Shown: positions 1 to 5,831 of the stretch, in pieces
Layout: each line of letters begins with the position of its first letter
How positions within the stretch are numbered: the stretch's first letter is position 1
Source of the DNA: CAWUJK01 sp963922865
GTDB lineage: Bacteria; Patescibacteriota; Gracilibacteria; BD1-5; UBA6164
Length of the DNA: 9,963 nt
Direction: 5' to 3'
Assembly: GCA_963922865.1 (NCBI GenBank)
Contig: CAWUJK010000041.1
Coordinates: 1 to 9,963, forward strand
Made by a program: the position numbers and the translations under genes
Notes under the pieces: generated by a model
The model's database searches: none
What the model was told of the DNA's origin: nothing
What the model saw: only the letters and a program-made list of their open reading frames with translations

Positions 1-2
1 AT

Positions 3-32
3 ATAGAAGATTTTGATGAATTAATTAAATAA
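3..32 (+). CDS. C-terminal end of an unidentified gene (5' part outside window)
   Basis: The reading frame from base 3 gives IEDFDELIK and then TAA. The other two forward frames meet TAG or TAA within the first 28 bases. The tail is acidic and helical-looking, but nine residues are too few to name a family. The last codons and the stop lie inside a 23-bp sequence repeated at 723-745, where the same ELIK-stop tail reappears just before tmk. This suggests the gene once sat directly upstream of tmk. It could also be a chance open stretch. Confidence 0.4.
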   Translation: MEDFDELIK

Positions 33-38
33 CTTTAT
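16..38 (+). repeat. 23-bp direct repeat, left copy, flanking the toxin-antitoxin pair
   Basis: Bases 16-38 are identical to 723-745 over 23 bp. The copy spans the stop codon of the upstream partial gene. Weaker A+T-rich similarity continues on the right (bases 41-54 against 752-764). With the right copy it brackets the toxin-antitoxin module, as a duplicated target or attachment-like site would. An exact 23-bp match is long even for A+T-rich DNA, though the sequence is of low complexity. Confidence 0.7.
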
Positions 39-63
39 TGTAAAAATAAAATATAAAAATTAC

Positions 64-91
64 TTGAAAAGTTAACAAAAACACATATAAT
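64..91 (+). promoter_or_regulatory. Promoter of the toxin-antitoxin operon
   Basis: A -35 box TTGAAA at 64-69 and a perfect -10 box TATAAT at 86-91 are separated by 16 bp. Transcription would start near 97-99, about 25 bases before the antitoxin ATG. The start point falls inside the palindrome at 92-113, as expected for an autoregulated toxin-antitoxin operon. Confidence 0.65.
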
Positions 92-113
92 ATTATGTAT
101 GATATTACATAAT
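92..113. promoter_or_regulatory. Palindromic operator for antitoxin autoregulation
   Basis: ATTATGTA (92-99) and TACATAAT (106-113) form a perfect inverted repeat with 8-bp arms and a 6-bp spacer, directly downstream of the -10 box and over the expected transcription start. Phd/YefM antitoxins repress their own operons by binding such palindromes. That this antitoxin binds it is inferred from position. Confidence 0.55.
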
Positions 114-122
114 TTATAAGTT

Positions 123-410
123 ATGACATTTAAAACAAACGAACTAATCTCTTCAACTAAATTAGTTAGAAATTTTGGAACAGTTTTAGGGAAAATGAAA
201 AATCGTGATATATCAAAAATTTGAATTTTGAGAAACAATAATCTAGAAGCTGTCATGCTATCAAGAAAAGCCTATGATAAAATAATAGAATGTATAGAAA
301 ACTTGGAAGATGCTTCATTAATTAAAGAAAGAATGACAAATGATGATTGAACTAGATATACTCATGAAGAAATGATGAAAAAATTTAGCATTGATTTAAA
401 TTCCTTGTAG
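123..410 (+). CDS. Phd/YefM-family antitoxin of a type II toxin-antitoxin pair
   Basis: Ninety-five residues with two UGA-encoded glycines. The N-terminal half (about residues 9-60) has the Phd/YefM pattern: an S-x-x-x-LVRNF opening, then FGTVLGKMKNRDISKIGILR, then NNNLEAVMLSRKAYDKI. In this family the segment forms the dimeric DNA-binding fold. The charged C-terminal part (about residues 65-95) would wrap and neutralise the toxin. The stop is four bases before the toxin ATG, so both are translated from one message. There is no Shine-Dalgarno sequence before the ATG. A promoter and a palindromic operator lie immediately upstream. Family assignment rests on motif resemblance; the exact subfamily is not certain. 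Confidence 0.8.
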
Positions 411-414
411 ATAT

Positions 415-699
415 ATGTACAAAATAAAATATAAAAAGGAGGTTGAGAATGACTTGAATAAACTTGATAAATCAATAAGGAGTCAAGTTTTTAATAAAAT
501 TGAAAAAATTTCTCAAAATCCAAAAATTTGAATTAACTTAAATTGAGAATTAAGCTGATATAAAAAAGTATATATATCTAAAAAGAAAATAAGAATAATT
601 TATAAAATAATAGAAAATAGAATAGAAATCTTAATAATTGCAATCTGAAAAAGAGAAAATAATACAGTTTATAAGAGTGTTTATAAAAGAATTTTATAA
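415..699 (+). CDS. RelE/ParE-family toxin
   Basis: Ninety-four residues, the usual size for this superfamily, with four UGA glycines. An N-terminal helical region (about residues 8-35) is followed by the beta-sheet core. That core carries the family signatures GYKKVYISKKKIRIIYKI (residues 48-65) and AIGKRENNTVYK (residues 76-87). Arg60, Arg80 and Tyr86 occupy places where RelE-type mRNA interferases carry functional basic and aromatic residues. RelE/YoeB members cleave mRNA in the ribosomal A site, while ParE members poison gyrase; sequence alone does not decide here, though the AIGKR end favours the RelE side. It lies four bases after the antitoxin. There is no Shine-Dalgarno before its ATG, so translational coupling to the antitoxin is likely. 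The reading frame is intact. Confidence 0.8.
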
Positions 700-722
700 G
701 AAAGTGTGATTTGTATTCATTT

Positions 723-745
723 ATGAATTAATTAAATAACTTTAT
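723..745 (+). repeat. 23-bp direct repeat, right copy, flanking the toxin-antitoxin pair
   Basis: Identical to bases 16-38. Read in the matching frame it again encodes the tail ELIK followed by TAA, although no gene body precedes it here. It separates the toxin gene from tmk. This is the arrangement left when a cassette enters the 3' end of a gene and regenerates that end. Confidence 0.7.
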
Positions 746-762
746 ATATACTAAATTAAAAT

Positions 763-1416
763 ATGTTCATAGTAATAGATTGAATAGACTGATCTGGGAA
801 AGGGACCCAAGTTAAACTTTTAGAAGAAAATTTGAAAAAGCTTTGAAAAAAAGTGAAAATTTTAGACTATCCTAGATATGGAGAAAGATCAGCTTTTGCT
901 GTAGAAAAATATCTAAATGGAAAATATGGGAAAAAAATAACAGCAAAACAAGCCAGTATTTTTTATGCAATAGATAGATTTGATGATAGTTTTAATATAA
1001 AAAAAGAACTAAAAAAATATGATTTTATTATATCAAATAGGTATGTATCAGCAAGCATGATACATCAGGCAGGAAAAATATCTGATCAAAAACAAAAAGA
1101 AGAATTTTTAGATTGGTTATATGAACTTGAATATTGAATATTTAATATAAAAAAACCAGACCTAACCATCTTTTTAAATGTCAGCCCTGAGATGAGCCAA
1201 AAACTAGTACTAAAAAAAGAAAAAAGAAAATACCTAAAATGATGAAAAAAAATGGATCTGCATGAAGAAGATAAAAATCATTTATTAAACGCCCATAAAT
1301 CCGCAATGACAATATTAGAAAAATTTGAAAATTGGATAAAAATTGATTGTGAAAAAAATTGAAAAATGAAAAATATAGAAACAATAAATAAAGAAATATT
1401 AAAACAAATACTATAA
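763..1416 (+). CDS. tmk: Thymidylate kinase (dTMP kinase)
   Basis: A 217-residue cytoplasmic enzyme that phosphorylates dTMP to dTDP with ATP, the step leading to dTTP. The opening MFIVID-GIDGSGKGTQ is the family P-loop (residues 7-16), with Gly7 and Gly10 encoded by UGA; here UGA cannot be a stop. Also visible are DYPRYGE (35-41), YAIDRFDD (68-75) and the SNRYVSAS motif (91-98), which matches the family's DRY-type segment. Length fits bacterial Tmk. A start at the GTG of 853 would delete the P-loop, so the ATG at 763 is chosen. There is no Shine-Dalgarno. The yraN-like gene follows after five bases, so the two are probably cotranscribed. Confidence 0.93.
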
Positions 1417-1421
1417 AAGTT

Positions 1422-1781
1422 ATGGCCTCAAAAACACAAATTTGAAATACATGAGAGTTAATAGCAATAAAATATTTGCAAAAAAACAATTTTAAAATAC
1501 TTGACACCAATTTTAAATTTTCTACATTTTGAGAAATAGACATTATCAGCCAAAAAGAAGAATTAACCATATTTATAGAAGTAAAATATAGAAGCAGTAA
1601 GGCATACTGAACCCCGGAAGAATCTTTAACCAAATATAAATTGTCAAAATGTAAAAAAACAATACAATACTATTGCAAAAAAAATAAGATAGATTTTGAG
1701 AAAATTAGGTTTGACGCAATAACCATATTAAAGTGAGAAAAAAGCTACAAGATAAAACACTATAAAAACCTTGAAATTTAA
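1422..1781 (+). CDS. yraN: YraN / UPF0102 family nuclease-fold protein
   Basis: A 119-residue protein, typical for the family, of the restriction-endonuclease-like fold. The sequence shows the N-terminal G-x-x-GE motif (Gly8, Gly11, Glu12) followed by the helix LIAIKYL. The core follows as FGEIDIIS (residues 36-43, Asp40) and IFIEVKYRS (50-58, Glu53 and Lys55), the D...E-x-K nuclease arrangement. Family members are widespread and usually annotated as putative endonucleases; the biological role is unsettled, with links to DNA processing. Five glycines are UGA. It starts five bases after tmk, and a long intergenic region follows its stop. Confidence 0.88.
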
Positions 1782-1796
1782 CAAAAGATAGTATAT

Positions 1797-1978
1797 AAAT
1801 TAGTAAATACATTTTTTGAAATAAAAAATATATTTAATTAATCTTTTGAGAGACTAAAAAGTATGATTAATATTAGAGATTATGAAAAAATTAGTAAATA
1901 CATTTTTGAAAATAAGAAATATATTTAATTAATTTTTTGAGCACCTAAAAAGTATGATTAATATGAGAGATTGTGAAA
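1797..1978. repeat. 91-bp tandem duplication
   Basis: Bases 1797-1887 and 1888-1978 are two head-to-tail copies, equal in length and differing by scattered substitutions. Shared landmarks are TTAGTAAATACATTTTT at the start and AAAAAGTATGATTAATAT late in each copy. It fills most of the space between yraN and the VKOR gene. Neither copy encodes a convincing protein. The second copy takes part in a long inverted repeat with the DNA that follows. Confidence 0.8.
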
Positions 1979-2006
1979 AAAATTAATTAAATATATTTCT
2001 TATTTT
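1909..2006 (+). repeat. Long inverted repeat (30-bp arms, 38-base loop) upstream of the VKOR gene
   Basis: Bases 1909-1938 are the exact reverse complement of 1977-2006. The loop (1939-1976) holds the conserved end of the second 91-bp repeat. In RNA this would form a long A-U-rich stem ending 24 bases before the VKOR start. It could be a processing or attenuation structure, part of a small RNA, or a remnant of a miniature mobile element. There is no clear U-tract to make it a standard terminator. Confidence 0.75.
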
Positions 2007-2030
2007 AAGTACAATTTAACCAAAAAAACA

Positions 2031-2516
2031 ATGAAAAAATTAACAGCAATTATAGTGCTATCATTTATAGCATCAATAAATGCACTATACCTTACATACA
2101 ATGCTTACATACTAAAATGAGCACAAAACCAATTCAATATAGAAAATATAAACTGAGTTAACCCTAGTCTATGATTTGCATGTGACTTCAACTCCACTTT
2201 TTCATGTTCATCAGTATTTAGTCATGATTTTGCTTGGATTTTTGGTATACCATTTTCTATGCTAGCACTGATAGTTTATCCCACAATATTGATACTAGCA
2301 TTTTTAGCAATAAAATGAAAAATAAGAAACATATACAAAATACTACTAACAATAACCGCAATGTGAATATTGTTTAACTGATATGTGATAATAAACGAAT
2401 ACATTGTATGAGTCTACTGCCTATTATGTATAATATGTACAGCAATAATAATAAGTATAGGATGAATAAGTATAGCATGATTAAAGCAACAAAGTAAAAC
2501 TCAAATAAAAAAATAA
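2031..2516 (+). CDS. Vitamin K epoxide reductase (VKOR) family membrane protein
   Basis: A 161-residue integral membrane protein that in bacteria generates disulfides for exported proteins, passing electrons from a DsbA-like partner to quinone. An N-terminal membrane helix (about residues 4-26) leads to a loop with Cys51 and Cys59 and the signature SCSSVFSHDFAWIFGIPFS (58-76). This matches the VKOR pattern of a Cys-Ser region before a GIP-x-S helix. Further helices lie at about 74-95, 102-123 and 127-150. The redox motif Cys130-Leu-Leu-Cys133 is present, so all four catalytic cysteines are intact. There is no fused thioredoxin domain and no DsbA-like gene in this window. A hairpin-rich region lies just upstream; TACAAT at 2010-2015 might serve as a -10 box. 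Confidence 0.87.
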
Positions 2517-2517
2517 G

Positions 2518-2551
2518 TTATAATGAACGTTCAAATGAACGTTCATTATAA
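2518..2551. repeat. Perfect palindrome with two TGAACGTTCA units, after the VKOR stop
   Basis: TTATAATGAACGTTCA (2518-2533) and its exact reverse complement (2536-2551) are separated by two bases. Each half contains the 10-bp palindrome TGAACGTTCA, so the site is a palindrome of palindromes. It starts two bases after the VKOR stop. On the plus strand an A-run follows. On the minus strand a T-rich run follows, so it could terminate the U32 message coming from the right, or act as a protein-binding site. Confidence 0.7.
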
Positions 2552-2567
2552 AAAATAGCAAATCCTT

Positions 2568-2604
2568 AAAAATAATTCAAATAAAAACAAGAATTATTTT
2601 TTTT
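2568..2604 (+). terminator. Terminator of the VKOR gene, overlapping the convergent U32 gene end
   Basis: AAAAATAATTC (2568-2578) pairs with GAATTATTTTT (2591-2601) around a 12-base loop, and Ts run on to 2604. The stem is A+T-rich but perfect. The stop codon of the minus-strand U32 gene (2594-2596) lies inside the right arm. The hairpin would therefore also form at the end of that message. Confidence 0.6.
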
Positions 2605-3961
2605 GCAGCATTTTTCTAAACCATAATTTTTCTCAAAACAAATAAGTCAGATCATAATGAGCTCTTTCTAAGTTTATTCCCCTATCAATTAAAACATCAG
2701 ATATTTTTCACTCTTCCAAAACACCATCAATAAGCTTTATTTTTTCAGAGTAATTCCTTCCTCTAGTTGGAAATTTTACAGTATCAATATTTGGAATCCT
2801 ATCAAAAAACAAATAAGAATATAAATTAAGATTATCAGATTTTGCATAAAATGAACCTAGTTCTAATGCTTTTAATTTAGCCTCTCATCAAACCTCTTTT
2901 AGTTTATTTTTATTATAACTCAAATAACTTTTAAATGAACTATTTAATTCAGATTCAATAACCTTGATTTTATCAAGTTTTTCTTTACTTGTATCAGTTT
3001 GTAATAAATATTTAACACCCCTAAGATAACTAAGAATATTTTTATTTTTTTCACTAGACAAGGGCTTCAAACCATCAAAAAATAAGTCTACTCTAGTTCT
3101 AGAATTATATACTAATTTCAGTAAACGAGACTCCAAAGAAACCTTATCTCAAAAATTTAGTTCAATTTGCTCTAATAAAGAAGAAACTTCAGCAAAAATA
3201 TCTAAATAATCATCATCCATCATCTCTATTTTTTCTTTATTAGATAAACCATCATCCAATACAATTTTTTTAAAATCAGCCCTAAACTTTTTTTTCACAA
3301 TCAAATCATTTACTACAACAGTACAAATATCTTTAGCTCAATATTTATGCTCAGCATAACAAAGTCAGTTATTGTATCTACAAAAATCTCATTCTCAAAA
3401 AACCTCAAAATTCATATTTGGAAACTCATTTGTTATATCTTCAATCTCTCTTAAAGTAAGCTCTCTACTCAAAATAACTTTATTAATTTTATAATTTTCT
3501 ATAAAAAATCTAATTGCTTCTTTATTGTAAACAGCTAAAATAGTAGAAATATTAATTTTTCAAGAATAATTGATACCATTTAAATACTCTAAAATACTTA
3601 TATTTCAACAAATAATTCAATCAATACCAAGCTCTATAAACTCTCAAACCATCCTTTCTATAAGATGCCAAGTTTCTGGAGTATAATACCAAGCATTCAA
3701 ATTTATAAAAATTTCAATACCATATTTATGCACTTCTTCTACTATTTGCTTTAAAGTTTCATAATCAGTAACTTGTTCATGTTCAGCAAACCTACCATTT
3801 GGACTTACTTCAAAACCAAACTTATCAGACCAATAACTAGGATTATATCAAACAAAAAATTCTCATGCTCATGAACTAACCAAAGAAGAAATATATTTAC
3901 TTACATCCTTGGCATTTTTTCAAGTACTGCTAAATCATAAACCAACTATTTTTTTAAACAT
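2594..3961 (-). CDS. Peptidase U32 family protein
   Basis: A 455-residue protein. The N-terminal half resembles the TIM-barrel-like U32 core: EVSPNGRFAEHEQVTDYE, KYGIEIFINLNA, ELGIDGIIC and the strong signature VILSRELTLREIEDI, which precedes FEVFGEGDFC. U32 members include collagenase-like peptidases and, in newer work, tRNA, rRNA or ubiquinone hydroxylation proteins with Fe-S clusters. Cys194, Cys201 and Cys213 follow the signature; the C-x6-C pair looks like the start of such a cluster, but I see no fourth cysteine downstream. The C-terminal 220 residues are helical and charged, without a known motif. Proteolysis should not be assumed. It has its own likely -10 box, and a terminator separates it from bS21. 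Confidence 0.75.
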
Positions 3962-3986
3962 AACTATTTTTATAAATATTAATAAC

Positions 3987-3992
3987 ATTATA
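3987..3992 (-). promoter_or_regulatory. Probable -10 box of the U32 gene
   Basis: The minus strand reads TATAAT from 3992 to 3987, about 25 bases before the U32 ATG. There is no good -35 box at the expected distance, only a T-rich stretch that overlaps the bS21 terminator. Confidence 0.35.
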
Positions 3993-4003
3993 AAAATAAA
4001 AAC

Positions 4004-4039
4004 AAAAAATAAAAGCCCAAAATTGAGCTTTTATTTTTT
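4004..4039 (-). terminator. Terminator after the bS21 gene
   Basis: AAAAAATAAAAGC (4004-4016) and GCTTTTATTTTTT (4027-4039) form 13-bp arms around a 10-base loop. On the minus strand the GC-based stem is followed by a run of Ts, ten bases after the bS21 stop. It separates bS21 from the downstream U32 gene and is structurally bidirectional. Confidence 0.7.
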
Positions 4040-4048
4040 GTTCAAAAA

Positions 4049-4249
4049 TTAGAAGTAAACTTTATTATTCAAACTTCTATAAGTATTTCTAATAATAGCA
4101 GACTCTCTAATTTTTTTCTTAGTAGGTTTAGAGTTAGCATATCTCTCTTTTCTTATTTTATTTGTTAGTCTAGAAGAAAAAAATAATTTTTTATATCTTA
4201 AAATCAGTTTTTCATTTGACTCTCAATCATTTTTAACAGCGTATATCAT
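4049..4249 (-). CDS. rpsU: 30S ribosomal protein bS21
   Basis: Sixty-six residues, the normal size of bS21, the small basic protein next to the anti-Shine-Dalgarno end of 16S rRNA on the 30S platform. The motif order fits the family: an N-terminal strand MIYAVKNDGES, then EKLILRYKKLFFSSRL (13-28). After that comes KIRKERYANSKPTKKKIRESA (31-51), which matches the family's RRxxYEKPTxxRKR segment, and a basic C-terminal helix. It was missed by a long-ORF search because it is short and contains UGA for Gly9. It is a single-gene unit with its own consensus promoter, ribosome binding site and terminator, transcribed divergently from rbfA. Confidence 0.85.
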
Positions 4250-4260
4250 AGTAAATCTAT

Positions 4261-4266
4261 CTCCCT
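4261..4266 (-). promoter_or_regulatory. Shine-Dalgarno sequence of the bS21 gene
   Basis: The minus strand reads AGGGAG, ending 11 bases before the ATG. Its GGAG core can pair with the usual anti-Shine-Dalgarno. Of the ten starts in the window, only this one has a recognisable Shine-Dalgarno sequence. The spacing is slightly long. Confidence 0.55.
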
Positions 4267-4299
4267 AAAGAAAGATTAAAAAATAAATTTGTAACACGG

Positions 4300-4327
4300 A
4301 TTATATTTCGCTTTTTTAATTTGTCAA
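4300..4327 (-). promoter_or_regulatory. Consensus promoter of the bS21 gene
   Basis: On the minus strand TTGACA (4327-4322) and TATAAT (4305-4300), both perfect consensus, are separated by 16 bp. The predicted leader is about 44 bases. This is the best promoter in the window, fitting strong expression of a ribosomal protein. Confidence 0.8.
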
Positions 4328-4348
4328 AAAATAATTTTTAAATATCAT
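4321..4348 (+). promoter_or_regulatory. Promoter of rbfA-ftsQ, sharing the -35 region with the bS21 promoter
   Basis: TTGTCA (4321-4326) and TATCAT (4343-4348) are 16 bp apart, giving a leader of about 25 bases before the rbfA ATG. Its -35 box overlaps that of the divergent bS21 promoter base for base, so polymerase could engage only one side at a time. The boxes are each one base off consensus. Confidence 0.5.
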
Positions 4349-4379
4349 TAACTAATAAATAATAAAATTTTATTACAAA

Positions 4380-4712
4380 ATGAACAAAACAAGATTAGAA
4401 AAATTAGAGTCAGTTGCTAAACAAATAACATGAGAATTTTTAATAGAAGATATAAGACAACAAGAGACAAAATTTGGAATAATAAATATTTCATGAGTAA
4501 AAATAAGCCCTGATGTATCGTATCTAGACATTTTTGTATCAAGTTTTGAAAACTCAGATAAACTAACAAAAACATTAGCAAAATACGCACCAAGTCTCAC
4601 AAAAAAAATTCATAAAAATCTAAACATAAGGAAACTACCAAAAATAAGATTTAGATATGATAATAGTTGAGAAATATCACAAAACATACTAAAAACAATA
4701 AATAATTTATAA
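4380..4712 (+). CDS. rbfA: Ribosome-binding factor A
   Basis: A 110-residue protein, the usual RbfA length. It is a single KH-like domain that binds the immature 30S subunit and assists 16S rRNA maturation and cold adaptation. The sequence shows the N-terminal helix with VAKQITGEFLIEDIR (12-26), the strand VKISPDVSYLDIFVSSF (40-56) and KLTKTLAKYAPSLTKKI (61-77). It ends with the strongly conserved NIRKLPKIRFRYDNS (82-96). Three glycines are UGA (18, 39, 97). The FtsQ-like gene follows nine bases downstream. The usual neighbours infB and truB are not here. It is transcribed divergently from bS21, another 30S component. Confidence 0.92.
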
Positions 4713-4721
4713 ATAAGTAAA

Positions 4722-5726
4722 ATGCTAGATAAAATACATAAATACTTATTAAAAATAAAAATTTTTAGAACCCTAGATTTATACTACAAAAAAATATTTA
4801 AACAAAACAAGAAAATACAAGAATATAAAAAAAGAAAGCAAAATACAGAAAACCAAGAACAAAAAATAAGAAAAAGAAATAAATTTAATTTACAGCTAAA
4901 AATTAATTTTGAGTGACATAAATTCAAAAAAGTTATTTTTGTAATACTATTTTTACTTATAGTATTAATAATAATTCTAATAAAATGACCCTTTTTCAAG
5001 ATTAAAAACATAAATATAATAAGGTTAGATGAAAATGTTAATTCAAGATTAATAGAAAAAAAATTAGCCCCCATAAAAAACACACTTTTGTTTAGTATTG
5101 AAAAAGAAGAAATAGAGAAAATAATCAAAAAAACTCAGCAAAATATCAAAGAGGTAGATATAACTAAAACACCTCCTTCAAGCATAAATATAAGATTATC
5201 ATCTTATGAACCCATTTTTAAAACACAGCTAAAAACAAACAAATACCTAATAACACAAAACTGAGTATTTTTACCCACAAAAAAGAAAAACGAAAACAAG
5301 ACAGAAATAAAAATAAAAGACCTTGAAATACAAAATTACCCAAATTATAAAAAAATATTAAAACCAGAAAATTTGTATAAAATCAGATACCTAGAAGAAA
5401 AAATAAAAGACAACATAGTAAATCTCAAAATAGAAAGTATAATATACTATAAAACAGCAAGAGAGATTCATTTTATAATAAATAATAAAACACGCGTTAT
5501 TTTTGATATTGAAATACAAAAAGAATGGAAACTAGATGATAAATTAAAACAAATATTTGTATTTAATAAAGAAAAAGTAAATATCATAAAACCATGAATA
5601 ATCTACATTGACAATAGAATAAAATCTAAGATACTTTATTGTACTAAAAACAAGTTAAATTTATGTTTAGAAACAATAAATTATATATATTGAGAAAAAC
5701 TAAAAACAAGTGATTATAAGCAATAA
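4722..5726 (+). CDS. ftsQ: FtsQ/DivIB-like cell division protein
   Basis: A 334-residue single-pass membrane protein with the architecture of FtsQ/DivIB, the divisome protein that links FtsB/FtsL to septal wall synthesis. A very basic cytoplasmic N-terminus (1-69) precedes a membrane helix (about 70-88) and a POTRA-like segment that starts with FFKIKNINI (91-99) and runs to about 162. The beta domain (about 165-334) ends with IIYIDNRIKSKILYC (293-307), resembling the YIDLRF-type motif near the FtsQ C-terminus. The extracytoplasmic part has two cysteines, Cys307 and Cys315. Only four glycines are present, all UGA. It is cotranscribed with rbfA and ends at a terminator. Assignment rests on architecture and the YIDxR motif more than overall similarity. 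Confidence 0.75.
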
Positions 5727-5733
5727 AATTACT

Positions 5734-5770
5734 AAAAAATAATTAGATGAAATGTCTAATTGTTTTTTTT
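5734..5770 (+). terminator. Terminator of the rbfA-ftsQ operon
   Basis: AATTAGA (5741-5747) pairs with TCTAATT (5755-5761) around a 7-base loop. An A-run lies on the left and eight Ts at 5763-5770, so the stem can extend into A-U pairs. It begins about ten bases after the ftsQ stop. Confidence 0.75.
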
Positions 5771-5797
5771 GTTAAAATTACTATTTTGTGCTATTAT
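5769..5797 (+). promoter_or_regulatory. Promoter of the PKD membrane protein gene
   Basis: TTGTTA (5769-5774) and TATTAT (5792-5797) are 17 bp apart, giving a leader of about 28 bases. It starts in the T-run of the preceding terminator, so the gene is an independent unit. Confidence 0.5.
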
Positions 5798-5831
5798 ATA
5801 AACATATTATAAATAATAAAATTAAGTAGTT

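Noticed and set aside
436..451. Perfect AAGGAGG followed by ATG inside the toxin gene
   Set aside because: The ATG is out of frame with the toxin and leads to only nine codons. The bases are explained by Lys-Lys-Glu-Val codons of the toxin.
1181..1633. Minus-strand 150-residue hydrophobic open frame
   Set aside because: It lies opposite tmk and yraN; its Phe/Leu/Ile richness reflects the complement of Lys/Asn/Glu codons. The plus-strand genes have clear motifs.
1863..1928. Possible 21-residue ORF in the tandem repeat (MINIRDYEKISKY...)
   Set aside because: The equivalent ORF in the second copy stops after ten codons and the codon pattern is not preserved, so it is more likely non-coding.
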